A DNA stretch of 64,000 bases, taken from contig JAGTRF010000011.1 in assembly GCA_018396775.1 (NCBI GenBank), forward strand, positions 1-64,000, given 5' to 3'. This stretch comes from Candidatus Bathyarchaeota archaeon. GTDB taxonomy: Archaea > Thermoproteota > Bathyarchaeia > 40CM-2-53-6 > DTDX01. The notes under the pieces are model-generated. The model did not search any database and was not told the DNA's origin. It saw nothing but the letters and a program-made list of their open reading frames with translations. Each line of letters begins with the position of its first letter. Position 1 is the first letter of the stretch. A program made the position numbers and the translations under genes. Below are positions 51,196 through 60,709 of the stretch, piece after piece.

Positions 51196-52995
51196 ATGAG
51201 CTTGAAAATTGTTCCTGATACTTCAATTATTATAGATGGAAAAATATCGAAGATGCTTGAGAAAGGGGAATTAAATGACGTTGAACTTATTATTCCAGTT
51301 GCTGTTTTAGATGAGCTTCAAGCTCAAGCTTCTAAAGGTAAAGAACCTGGTTTTATAGGGCTTAATGAACTTAAAAAAATTAGAGAAGTTTGCGAAAAGA
51401 AAAATATTTTAATAAGGTTTTTAGGTGAAAGACCAAGCTTAGAGGATATAAAGCTTGCTAGATCAGGTCGGCTTGATGCTTTAATAAGAGATGTAGCTAA
51501 AAAAGAGAACGCTATTCTTTATACAGCTGATTATGTTCAAGCTTTAGTAGCGGAAGCTGAAGGGGTTAAAGCTAAGCATTTCCCTGCTGAAGTTAAAGCT
51601 GTAAGCCTTAGCTTTGAAAAGTTTTTTACGCCAGATACTTTAAGCCTTCATTTAAAAGAGAATGTCTCACCTTTAGCTAAAAGAGGGGTTCCAGGAAAAT
51701 TTACTTTAACCATTGTTAGAGATAAACTTTGCAGTAGAGAGGAGCTGGAGCAAATAATAAAGGAGATTTCTGAAGTTGCTAGAGCTGATGAAGAATCTTC
51801 TATTGAAATTAATAGAGCAGGCGCTTTAGTTATTCAATTAAGAAATTATAGAATAGCTATAGCTAGACCACCATTTTCTGATGGTTTAGAAGTAACAATT
51901 GTAAGGCCTGTTGTAAAGCTTACTTTAGAAGATTATAAGCTTTCAAATAGGCTTATTCAAAGGTTAAGGGAGAAGGCTGAAGGAATTTTAATTGCTGGAC
52001 CACCAGGCTCTGGAAAAACAACTTTAGCTTCTTCTTTAGCTGAGTTTTATGAAAACCAGGGGAAGATAGTTAAAACTTTAGAGTCGCCTAGAGATTTGCA
52101 AGTTGGCCCAGAAATCACTCAATATGGTCCTTTAGAAGGGAGCTTTGAAAAAACAGCTGAAATTCTTCTTTTAGTTAGACCAGATTACTCGATTTTTGAT
52201 GAAGTTAGAAAAACAGGAGACTTTAAAGTTTTTGTTGATATGCGTTTAGCTGGAGTAGGGATGGTGGGGGTTGTTCACGCTAGCGACGCTATAGATGCTA
52301 TTCAAAGATTTATGACTAGAGTAGAGTTAGGGATGATTCCTCATATTATAGATACAGTAATATTTGTGAAGGATGGTGAAGTGAAGAAGGTTTATGAATT
52401 AAACTTAACTGTTAAGGTTCCTTCAGGAATGGTTGAAGAGGATTTAGCTAGACCAGTTGTTGAAGTTAAAGATTTTGAAACTGGAAGAGTTGAATATGAA
52501 ATCTACACTTTTGGAGAAGAAAATGTTGTTGTTCCAGTAACTTCAACTAAAGAATCTTCTATAAAACGATTAGCTGAAGAAAGAATTCTTCAAGAAATTG
52601 AAAGGTTTGATGAAAATGCTGAAGTTGAAGCTGTTTCAGAGAATAGGGTTGTGGTTAAAGTTGATAATAAGATTATTCCAAAGCTTATTGGTAAAAATGG
52701 TTCAGTTATATCGGCGATAGAAAAGAAGCTTGGGGTTCATATAGATGTTGAACCTAAAGTGCCTTCTTTAGGTGAGGAAGCGGATTACGAGTTGAGAGAG
52801 GCGGGAAACGCTTTAGAATTTCAATTTAATAAAAGAATGAAGGGGGAAACCGCAAATTTTTATATAAATAATAAGTTTTTATTTTCAGCTACTATAGGAA
52901 AAAAGGGAAATATTAAAGTAGCTAAAGAATCGGATGTGGGGAAAGAATTGCTTAAAGCTCTTTTAGAAAAGAAAAACATTAAAATATTTGTTTAA
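51196..52995 (+). CDS. PINc-ATPase-KH protein (archaeal conserved)
   Basis: A 599-residue cytosolic protein with three parts: a PIN/PINc domain at residues 1-125 (VPDTSIIIDGKI, LDELQAQASKGKEPGF, LDALIRDVAKKENAILYTADY), a PilT/VirB11-like ATPase at about 240-420 (Walker A AGPPGSGKTTLASS, ASDAIDAIQRF, and LVRPDYSIFDEVRKTGDF) and a KH domain near 490-540 (IPKLIGKNGSVISAIEKKLG). The set is widespread in archaea and probably acts in RNA processing or decay; the exact substrate is unknown. It precedes adk by 16 bp. Confidence 0.88.
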   Translation: MSLKIVPDTSIIIDGKISKMLEKGELNDVELIIPVAVLDELQAQASKGKEPGFIGLNELKKIREVCEKKNILIRFLGERPSLEDIKLARSGRLDALIRDVAKKENAILYTADYVQALVAEAEGVKAKHFPAEVKAVSLSFEKFFTPDTLSLHLKENVSPLAKRGVPGKFTLTIVRDKLCSREELEQIIKEISEVARADEESSIEINRAGALVIQLRNYRIAIARPPFSDGLEVTIVRPVVKLTLEDYKLSNRLIQRLREKAEGILIAGPPGSGKTTLASSLAEFYENQGKIVKTLESPRDLQVGPEITQYGPLEGSFEKTAEILLLVRPDYSIFDEVRKTGDFKVFVDMRLAGVGMVGVVHASDAIDAIQRFMTRVELGMIPHIIDTVIFVKDGEVKKVYELNLTVKVPSGMVEEDLARPVVEVKDFETGRVEYEIYTFGEENVVVPVTSTKESSIKRLAEERILQEIERFDENAEVEAVSENRVVVKVDNKIIPKLIGKNGSVISAIEKKLGVHIDVEPKVPSLGEEADYELREAGNALEFQFNKRMKGETANFYINNKFLFSATIGKKGNIKVAKESDVGKELLKALLEKKNIKIFV

Positions 52996-53011
52996 AGGGG
53001 AGGAATTAAAA

Positions 53012-53665
53012 ATGATTATTGTGCTTTTAGGGCCGCCAGGTTCAGGAAAAGGAACCTACGCCTCTATATTAACTAAAAAACTTAAAATTCCGCATATTTC
53101 AACTGGAGATTTAGTTAGAGAGGAGATTAAAGCTGGAACAAAGCTTGGGAAAGAAGCGGCAGAGCATGTTAATCGAGGAGAGCTTATTCCAGACGAGAAA
53201 ATTCTTGAAATTTTAAAAAATAGAGTTTCTAAACTTGATTGCGTTAAAGGCTTTATTTTAGATGGATACCCGAGAACTCTTAAGCAAGCTGAAGACTTGA
53301 ATAAAGCAGCAAATGTTAACATTGTAGTAAACTTGAATGTTCCAGATGAAGTTATTATTGAACGGTTGGCTTATAGGCTTACATGCAAGAATTGTGGAGC
53401 TATATATAATGAGAAGACTTTAAAACCTAAAAAAGCTGGGGTTTGCGATAAATGTGGAGGCTCATTATATAAACGGGAAGATGATAAACCTGAAGTAATA
53501 AAAGAAAGATTAAAAGTTTATAGAGAGAAAACTCAACCTTTAATAGATTTCTATAAAAAGAAAAATTTGCTTGTTGAGGTTAAAACTGAAAAAGCTGATG
53601 CTTCACCTGAAGAAGTTGCCAATAAAGTTTTAAAGCTTATTAATGAAAAATTAAAGTTTAATTAA
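53012..53665 (+). CDS. adk: adenylate kinase, zinc-lid long form
   Basis: About 217 residues. It interconverts AMP + ATP and 2 ADP. Walker A LGPPGSGKGTYAS, the AMP site STGDLVREEI, and DGYPRT. The LID domain (CKNCG ... CDKCGG) has four cysteines that bind zinc, as in long bacterial-type Adk; the trimeric archaeal AdkA type is different. ATG at 53012 follows GGGGAGG by 6 nt. Same strand as the PINc-ATPase gene and probably co-transcribed. Confidence 0.94.
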   Translation: MIIVLLGPPGSGKGTYASILTKKLKIPHISTGDLVREEIKAGTKLGKEAAEHVNRGELIPDEKILEILKNRVSKLDCVKGFILDGYPRTLKQAEDLNKAANVNIVVNLNVPDEVIIERLAYRLTCKNCGAIYNEKTLKPKKAGVCDKCGGSLYKREDDKPEVIKERLKVYREKTQPLIDFYKKKNLLVEVKTEKADASPEEVANKVLKLINEKLKFN

Positions 53666-53677
53666 AAATTTTATTTT

Positions 53678-54235
53678 TTAAATTCTATCGAAATAAATGT
53701 TTTTTCCTTTAGCTGATATAGGTATTCCCATTATTACAGATGAGTTTGATATAAGGTTAAGGCGAGTTGCAGCTGTGCCTATTCTATACATTATTCGATT
53801 ATCAACATTAAGAATGCTTGCTGTTTTAACAGCTGAGCTTAAAGCTATTCCTAAATCTAAAGCTTTAAAAACACATGTGGGACCAGTAAAATCTAACCCT
53901 TTAGTTTTTTCAGCTTTCTCAAATTCTTCGCATGTTTTAAAGCCGCATGCACCGCAGTTTAACCCAAACTTTTTTGTTCCTTCAACCCCTATTAAAACAA
54001 CAGCTGAAGAATCTTTAACGTTTTTAGCATCTCTTATAAATCCTTGAATTTTCCTTTCTTCACCGATTTTAATCATTTCTTCAGCCAGCTTATCTTTTTC
54101 TTCACCATAAACAATTAATATGTGAATATCGTCTTTTCCACCTGATTTAGGAGCTGTTCTAGCTGAGACAGCCATAAGCTTAGCGGCATGAATTAAACCT
54201 TCAAATTCAGCTTCACCACTTTTAATTATAGGCAA
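53678..54235 (-). CDS. DUF2148 ferredoxin-like protein
   Basis: A 185-residue protein of the DUF2148 family. The Cys cluster is CGACGFKTCEEF followed by GPTC, a four-cysteine motif that may bind an iron-sulfur cluster. N-terminal part (AAKLMAVSARTAPKSGGKDDI) resembles the nitroreductase-like start of such proteins. No membrane segment. Family function is unknown; it is common in anaerobes. It converges on adk with 12 bp between stops. Confidence 0.82.
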   Translation of the reverse strand: MPIIKSGEAEFEGLIHAAKLMAVSARTAPKSGGKDDIHILIVYGEEKDKLAEEMIKIGEERKIQGFIRDAKNVKDSSAVVLIGVEGTKKFGLNCGACGFKTCEEFEKAEKTKGLDFTGPTCVFKALDLGIALSSAVKTASILNVDNRIMYRIGTAATRLNLISNSSVIMGIPISAKGKNIYFDRI

Positions 54236-54324
54236 AACTTTTCACCTCTAAAAAATTATAAATAAAATTATACTTTTAAAATATTTTTTATATAAACAGT
54301 TTTAAAAATATTTAAAATAAGAGT

Positions 54325-56649
54325 TTATTTATGGTTTAAAATTGCGGTTGGTATGATTAAGGCTGAAATCGTGATAGAGGCTATTGAAGCTAAAGTTAAC
54401 CCTAAATAACTTGAGTAGATAAGGGATATTATTAAAGATAAAGCTAAAACCCCAATTATTAATGTTAAATGCTTAAATTTTAATGTTTTTCGAGTTTTCT
54501 TTTTAATTAAATAAAGCGTTAAAAAGGTTATTGGCGTAAAGTATATTAAGCCTATTAAAAAGCTTGAGGTTATTGCTGAAGCTAAATTAGCTAGAAAAGG
54601 ATTAAAAATTAAGCTTTGCGCTATAATTATCGCAGTTAACTTTGATAATTTAAATGGGTAAAGTAAAGCTTCATATAAAACGTTTAGCGAGAAGGTTTTC
54701 GGGAAACTTAATGAAGATTTTAATGGAACGCTTAAGCTTATTTCAGGAAACTTAGCTTCTAAAGAAGCTTCATTCTTCGCGTACACGCCTGTAATTGTAT
54801 CTGTTTCTTTAATTTTTAACGGGGAGGAAGCGTTTCCTGTTAAACTGCTTCGCCAAAACTTAAATTCATAAATGTTTAATCCTTCAAAAAATATTTTTGG
54901 TGAAACATCAAATTCAACTATTGAGTTTTCATCAACCCATTCTGAATGGTTAAATGGAACTGTATAATTATAGATTTTATTGTTAACGGTTAACTCGATT
55001 TTAGTTCCATTTGATAAACCTTCAATTGTAAAGAAGATTTTCTTTTGAATTTTCCATGAAGCAGTTAAATTTTTAGGTGAATCCATTAAAACTTCAATTG
55101 AAGATTCAGAGCTGTTAATTGACCCTATCCAACTTGAAAATAAAGCTTTAGTTCCATTTCCATAATCTATAACAGGGTTTACTGAAACTTGAACTTTAGA
55201 GTTTTCATTATACCATCCTGAGGGGTTAAAGCTTAACTCTAAAGATTCAACTTTAAGAAAATATTGAAGCTTATATAAAGCTGTTAAGCTTATGCTATTG
55301 TTTAAATAAAATGTTTTCGGGTTATTTTTGTCGCCGTCGCTCCAACCTGAGAAAACAGCTTTAACATCTGGTTTTACATATATTTCTTTAGAAGCTTCAA
55401 TTGTATGGTTTCCAATTCTAACTGTAACATTAATCAATCCTTTAGAGTCTGCAAGGAAAGGTTTATTATCTATTTTAATTGTTGCGTTGGGGTAGCTTGC
55501 GTTAACTGTTAAATTAACGTAAATAGGTTTTCCAGTTCTATCAACTCTAACTAAATAAGTTGAGTTTAAAGCAGATAAAACTTCAATTGTTAATTTAGAG
55601 GCTTGAAAAATATCTCCAGGCTTTAAAGCTGCATCATTTAATGTTTCAGTTTCAGGATGCGCGTCTATAACTTTAAGAATTCCTTTTCCATCAACTTTAG
55701 ATTCATTAACATAAAAAATTAATACGCCTTCATCAGGTAAATATTTATCGAAGCCTGTTTTCGCTCTAGCCTCAATTAAATAATAAGTTTTATTTGTTAA
55801 GGGAATTTTAATTGCATGAATATTTGATTGAGATAAAGCTTCATGAGCTGTAAGCTTAAATATTTTTTCAAAACCATCTTTAACTTCAATAATATTGTTT
55901 TCCGGAATGCATCCTAATTGAAGCTTACTCCAAGCTGATGGGTGAACAGGCGTTGAACCATTGTTAGCCCATAACCCATGAGCCATTAAATCCCATTCAC
56001 CTACATAATCATCATAACCTTCTGAAGTAATTTTTTCAATGTTATAAAGCCTTGGTAAACCAAATGTTCTTGCTAAATAATGCGCGTAAGGCCCTAAAGG
56101 ATCAAGTTCAGCTAAGCATAAAACTCCAAAACCTAATTTTCCCTCCATAGTTGTTACAGGATATTTGTTTCCTTTAGAGCTGAAGGAGGTTATGTCATTA
56201 GGGTTTCCAGATTTATCTTGATTGTCGCCTGCATGAACCACCATTATATATTGATAGTTTCTAAAATCTACATCTTTATCAGCAGCTTTAACAGCGTCTG
56301 AAATTAAGGATTCAAGCTTTTCTCTTCCTGAACCATAATATTTAACGCTTTTTAAAGTATACCAAACTGGTGTAACATCACCTATTAAAGTTATATTTCC
56401 ATAAGAAACTTCTTTAAAGTATTCATTAAGCTTATTGAAGACTAAATCTTTAATTTCATCTTGAGTTTTAACATTTTCTAAATCTCTAAATTTAACTAAA
56501 ATAACGATGATGGATTGTGGACCTGATGTTATACGGGAATTAATGGAGCTGGTTGAGCTTAAATCAACAGCTTTAACTAATGCGATTGAAGCTGATAAAA
56601 AACAGGTTGAAATTAAAAGCGTTAAAAATAATATTGAAGCTTTCTTCAT
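54325..56649 (-). CDS. secreted M6-like protein with destroyed zinc site (pseudo-peptidase)
   Basis: A 774-residue protein: signal segment at residues 5-28, an M6-type peptidase-like domain (~45-330) and C-terminal beta repeats (Y-L-K-V-E-S-L ... W-F-N-E/N style, ~370-640) and about four membrane segments at the end. Where its paralogue at 57.2 kb has the YAHEFSHLLGLPDLY zinc site, this protein reads YAHYLARTFGLPRLY, so the Glu and second His are replaced. The later WDLMAHG turn is kept. It cannot be a normal zinc peptidase; it may bind peptide or act with the intact paralogue. The ATG at 56649 gives the signal peptide. Confidence 0.85.
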   Translation of the reverse strand: MKKASILFLTLLISTCFLSASIALVKAVDLSSTSSINSRITSGPQSIIVILVKFRDLENVKTQDEIKDLVFNKLNEYFKEVSYGNITLIGDVTPVWYTLKSVKYYGSGREKLESLISDAVKAADKDVDFRNYQYIMVVHAGDNQDKSGNPNDITSFSSKGNKYPVTTMEGKLGFGVLCLAELDPLGPYAHYLARTFGLPRLYNIEKITSEGYDDYVGEWDLMAHGLWANNGSTPVHPSAWSKLQLGCIPENNIIEVKDGFEKIFKLTAHEALSQSNIHAIKIPLTNKTYYLIEARAKTGFDKYLPDEGVLIFYVNESKVDGKGILKVIDAHPETETLNDAALKPGDIFQASKLTIEVLSALNSTYLVRVDRTGKPIYVNLTVNASYPNATIKIDNKPFLADSKGLINVTVRIGNHTIEASKEIYVKPDVKAVFSGWSDGDKNNPKTFYLNNSISLTALYKLQYFLKVESLELSFNPSGWYNENSKVQVSVNPVIDYGNGTKALFSSWIGSINSSESSIEVLMDSPKNLTASWKIQKKIFFTIEGLSNGTKIELTVNNKIYNYTVPFNHSEWVDENSIVEFDVSPKIFFEGLNIYEFKFWRSSLTGNASSPLKIKETDTITGVYAKNEASLEAKFPEISLSVPLKSSLSFPKTFSLNVLYEALLYPFKLSKLTAIIIAQSLIFNPFLANLASAITSSFLIGLIYFTPITFLTLYLIKKKTRKTLKFKHLTLIIGVLALSLIISLIYSSYLGLTLASIASITISALIIPTAILNHK

Positions 56650-56772
56650 TGTTTTTCGCCTTTTTCTTAAAGCGTTTCAAATCTGGTTTAAGAAAGGTAT
56701 TAAGTTGTTTTAAAAGAAGCTAGCTAACTTAACGCGTTAAAACTTTAAGCGATTTAAAGCTTTAATGAAAAT

Positions 56773-57213
56773 TTAACCTTTTATTTTTCTTTTTTTAAGG
56801 ATTAAAAGCGTTGTTAAAATAGCTAAGCTTAGAACGGCTAATGTATAAGCGTTAAACTCTGGGATAGGTTCACCGCTTTGCTCTAAAACAAAATCTAAAG
56901 AAGTGTCTGAACCGTTAGAAACAATTATGGTAGCGTTTCTTTGCTTATAACCTGGATGCTCAACTATTAATGTGAAAGAACCTGTTGGAAGATACATTTC
57001 ATAGAAGCCATTCATGCTGTAAGCTACTTCAATTACTTCTCCATTTTCTAAAGCTGTAATTGAAGCCCAGCTTAATGGAGTAAGCGTATTATCTATTGTA
57101 AAACCGTATATATAACCGCTAACTCTTCCGCCTCCAACAGCGGTTAACCCTTCAATAGTTAAAGCTGAAAAAATAATTAATAAAATTAATGGGTAAAAGA
57201 GTTTTTTAACCAA
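56773..57213 (-). CDS. small surface protein with carboxypeptidase-regulatory-like domain and PEF-CTERM-like tail
   Basis: A 146-residue protein: signal segment 5-27, one beta-sandwich domain of the carboxypeptidase-regulatory type (GGRVSGYIYGFTIDNTLTPL ... NGFYEMYLPTGSFTLIVEHPGYK), and a tail IPEFN, one membrane segment and KKRKIKG. This tail recalls archaeal PEF-CTERM/archaeosortase signals, and the same IPEFN occurs in the giant protein at 21-25 kb. It lies between the two M6-type genes, in the same direction, 35 bp after the larger. Confidence 0.8.
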   Translation of the reverse strand: MVKKLFYPLILLIIFSALTIEGLTAVGGGRVSGYIYGFTIDNTLTPLSWASITALENGEVIEVAYSMNGFYEMYLPTGSFTLIVEHPGYKQRNATIIVSNGSDTSLDFVLEQSGEPIPEFNAYTLAVLSLAILTTLLILKKRKIKG

Positions 57214-57248
57214 TTTAAATCCTCTTTAACCGTTTTCACTTTAATTAA

Positions 57249-60200
57249 TTAATTTGCTTTAGAGTAAATTAAGTTTTTCGCAAAATTAATTGTATAAATA
57301 TAGAGTAGTAAAGGAGAAAAAGTTAATGTTGCTAATACTAAAAGGCTTGAAGAAGCTTTCATAACTAGTGAATTTTGGAGAGCTTCAGCTGAAACTATTA
57401 AAATAAAGCTTAAAAACCATAAGGATAAACTTAAACGCTTTAAAGCTTTTGTTAAATCGCGTTTAACTATAAAAATGCTTAAAGGTAAAGCTAACGGCGT
57501 TAAATATGTTAAACCTATTAAAGCGCTTGCTAAAACTCCTGAAGCTATCACAGCTAATTCAGGATTAAAGCTTAAAAATGAATAGAAAATTTTAGTTAAA
57601 TGAAGAATTAATAGCAGCGGGTAAAGAATAATTTTGAAAGCTTCTTTAAGCTTAATGTTTAAATCTATAGCTTCAGCGATTTTAGGGCTAAAGCTGTAAT
57701 ACCAAGCGTTAAAAACTTTCATAAAGTTTTTTCCAGCGAATGTAGCCATAACTTCTTTATCTCTAAAGCTTCTTAGAAAGCTTACTTCTGGAGAAAGCTC
57801 TGAACCATATGTGGCTGTAGCAATTAAGCATCCGAAAGCTTCCCTATAAACAACTGTTATATTTTTCGGGGAATCTAAATTAAATACACTATCAACTTTA
57901 TTTCCTTTTTCATCTCTCCAACAATCGAATACATATCTTGTTAAAGATGAAGAAATAGTTTTTGTAGCGTTTAAGCTTATTTCACTATTTGAGTCAAACC
58001 AATAGTTATAAATAAATGGGATAGTAGCATTAAACTCTTGGTTATTTAATGAAATTGTTATTGATGTTCCATTTGGTAAACCTGAAGCTGATAAAATAAG
58101 CTTAAATTGAGTTTTCCATTTAGCTTCTATAGTTTTAGGTGAATCCATTAATATTGAGCCTGAAGCTTCAGTTGAGTTTAAATCGCCGATCCAACCTTCA
58201 AAAACTCTTTTTGTTCCATTCGTGAATTCTAAATATTTTTGAATAGAGTAATTTGCGATACTATTATGCGTATACCAATCTTCACCTTCAGGTTCACCGT
58301 ATAAAGATTCAATTTTTAAGTAATGCTCTATTCTCCAAGAAGCTTCTATAGTTTTAGGTGAATCCATTAATATTGAAGCGTTTAACGCGTTAGAGTTTAA
58401 ATCGCCTTTCCAACCGATAAAAGTTTTTCTAGTTCCGTTCTCAATTATTAAGGGTTGAGAAACAAATATGTAGGCTAAATCACCTTCATTATACCAGCCT
58501 CCACCTGAGATGAAGCCTAAAGTTGATTTAACCTCAAGATAATATTGCCTCAACCATTTAGCTGAAATTTTATATGGATGCGTTACAGTTAAACTTAATT
58601 CTGTAGAGTTAGAGTTTACATCACCACTCCAACCGATAAATATTAACCTAGTTTTTCTATCTTGCGAAGTAAATGGGGTTTCAGCTTTAATTAAAGCTAA
58701 ATCACCTTCATTATACCAGCCTCCACCTGAAACTGAACCGCCTCCAGCATCAATTGAAACTTTAAATTGTCTTCGATAATTCGCTGATAAAAAGCAATCT
58801 TTGCTTACTTTTAATATTTTAGGGTTAGCTGAGTCACCGTCGCTCCAACCTGCGAAAACAACTTTTTCCTCGTTGCTTAAGCTAACCGCTTTTTCAACTT
58901 CAATAGTTAAAGTAGCGTTTAAAGCTGTTAATTTAACTTCTCCAATAGCATCAGGTGTATAGCTTGTTCCATTAACTTTTACAGTTAAATTTTCAGGAAC
59001 TTTAATTACAATTATAAAGCCGACATCAACTTCTTTTGAAGCGTAATTATTGCTCCAATCCATATCTATTCCTGAAGAGCTTAACTCTATTTTAGCTTCA
59101 ATATTATGTTTTCCGCTTTCAGGTTTCCATTGGGTGGAAATTTCTTTAGATTCTCCTCTAGCTAAAGAGGAAATTTTAACTTTTTCGTATAAACTGTTAT
59201 CTATATAAAAGTTTACGTAAAAATTATTAGCGGTTTTAAAACCCTTATTCACAACTATAACTTTTATTGTTGTTGTTTCATTAATTTTCGGGGGGTAAGG
59301 ATTAATTGTTAACTCTTGAATTGCTATATCAGGAGCTGGAGTTGAGCTTCCAACCATAATTGTATAGGATGAATTTTCATGTTTTGAAAGAATTTTTATT
59401 GAAAACTCGTTTTTAGAATCGATGAATGTTTCTCCAACTTGAAAAGCTGCATCATCTAAGGTTGATGTTTCAGGATGCGAGTCTTGAATTTTAACTATTC
59501 CTCCACCTGACCCAGCGTTATCGTTAATTAAGCTTATTAAAACTCCTTCGTTTGGTAAAGCTGCGTCAAAACCTATTTTAGCTCTAACTTCAATTAAATA
59601 ATATCTATAGCTTGAAATTGAAATTTTTAAAGCTTGATAACCTTCGCTTGGAACTTCAATTGGGTTAAGAGTCGCGTTAACTCTAGATCCTAAACCAATT
59701 GTTAAAACTTTAGATTCTTCAATCCATTTAAATTTTATTTTACCCCAAGCAGTGTAATGAGCTGGACTTGAGCCTGGTGGATTCCCATTCCAACAGCCTC
59801 TATCCATTAAATCCCAGTTTCCAACCGGCCTAGATTGACTGCTATAAATATATAAATCTGGTAAACCTAATAAATGAGAGAATTCATGAGCGTAAACTCC
59901 TAAAGGTACAGCGCCTTGAGCTTCAGTTTCTGGAACTATAGCTGCAGAGCTATAGCTCCAATTATCATTTGTTTTAAAGGTTATTCCCATGATGTAAGTT
60001 ATTGACCAAATATCTCTTGGGTTTTTGCTTGATTCCTGCCCGTTTCCAGCGTGAACAACCATTAAATACCTGTAACCTGAAAAATTCACTTGTTTATCAA
60101 CAGCTTTAATAGCGTCTTGAATTAAATTCCAAGTATCTGGGAAACCATCGTTATTTCCATCATCAGGTTTTAATCCATCTCTTCCATAATAAATCATTGT

Positions 60201-60566
60201 ATGATTTAATTTAACCCAACCGAATACTTCGGTTTCAGCCCAAACTTTTCCAAAAGAGGATTCCCTAAAATAATTATTCATTTTATTAAAGTCGTCTTTT
60301 AATTCATCAATTGATCTTGTGTGATTATAATCTGAAAACTCCACAGCTATTACAGCAAGCTTTAATGATCCAGCTTCAGGTATATTAGAGAAGTTTAAGT
60401 TTTGGGTAAAACTGTAATCTTTGCTAATGTTTAAAGGGGGAGCAGAATAATATTGATATTTAAGGTTATAATTAAAATTTGAAGCGTTTACTTGAGTTAA
60501 AGGAGGGGGAAGAAAAAAGATTAAAAGAGAAAAGAAAATAACTGTTTTAAGCTTTATGAAGCTCAC
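57249..60566 (-). CDS. secreted M6-family metalloprotease with CARDB, InlB-like repeats and CFI-box membrane tail
   Basis: 1105 residues. The signal segment (VIFFSLLIFFLPPPLTQVNA) is followed by an M6 (immune-inhibitor-A-like) peptidase domain at ~65-390 with zinc site HEFSHLLGLPD and WDLMDRG. Then come a CARDB domain at ~405-515 and about four repeats with GGGWYNEGDLA ... F-x-GW-x-GD-x-NS. Last are the CFI-box (GCLIATATYGSELSPEVSFL, with RSFRD) and roughly five membrane segments. Cell-surface protease anchored by its C-terminus. It is followed by the small PEF-CTERM-like protein and the inactive paralogue, probably as one operon. Confidence 0.9.
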   Translation of the reverse strand: MSFIKLKTVIFFSLLIFFLPPPLTQVNASNFNYNLKYQYYSAPPLNISKDYSFTQNLNFSNIPEAGSLKLAVIAVEFSDYNHTRSIDELKDDFNKMNNYFRESSFGKVWAETEVFGWVKLNHTMIYYGRDGLKPDDGNNDGFPDTWNLIQDAIKAVDKQVNFSGYRYLMVVHAGNGQESSKNPRDIWSITYIMGITFKTNDNWSYSSAAIVPETEAQGAVPLGVYAHEFSHLLGLPDLYIYSSQSRPVGNWDLMDRGCWNGNPPGSSPAHYTAWGKIKFKWIEESKVLTIGLGSRVNATLNPIEVPSEGYQALKISISSYRYYLIEVRAKIGFDAALPNEGVLISLINDNAGSGGGIVKIQDSHPETSTLDDAAFQVGETFIDSKNEFSIKILSKHENSSYTIMVGSSTPAPDIAIQELTINPYPPKINETTTIKVIVVNKGFKTANNFYVNFYIDNSLYEKVKISSLARGESKEISTQWKPESGKHNIEAKIELSSSGIDMDWSNNYASKEVDVGFIIVIKVPENLTVKVNGTSYTPDAIGEVKLTALNATLTIEVEKAVSLSNEEKVVFAGWSDGDSANPKILKVSKDCFLSANYRRQFKVSIDAGGGSVSGGGWYNEGDLALIKAETPFTSQDRKTRLIFIGWSGDVNSNSTELSLTVTHPYKISAKWLRQYYLEVKSTLGFISGGGWYNEGDLAYIFVSQPLIIENGTRKTFIGWKGDLNSNALNASILMDSPKTIEASWRIEHYLKIESLYGEPEGEDWYTHNSIANYSIQKYLEFTNGTKRVFEGWIGDLNSTEASGSILMDSPKTIEAKWKTQFKLILSASGLPNGTSITISLNNQEFNATIPFIYNYWFDSNSEISLNATKTISSSLTRYVFDCWRDEKGNKVDSVFNLDSPKNITVVYREAFGCLIATATYGSELSPEVSFLRSFRDKEVMATFAGKNFMKVFNAWYYSFSPKIAEAIDLNIKLKEAFKIILYPLLLILHLTKIFYSFLSFNPELAVIASGVLASALIGLTYLTPLALPLSIFIVKRDLTKALKRLSLSLWFLSFILIVSAEALQNSLVMKASSSLLVLATLTFSPLLLYIYTINFAKNLIYSKAN

Positions 60567-60709
60567 ACCTTCATCTCCTTTTTAAGCCTTTAAGGTTTAT
60601 AAGCTTAAAGAGAAGAGATAAAATGTTTAAGAAGCATGAAGAAATCATTTAAAAGCTTTTACATATATGAAAATTTACATAAATAATTGAATGTTAAACA
60701 GGTAAATAG

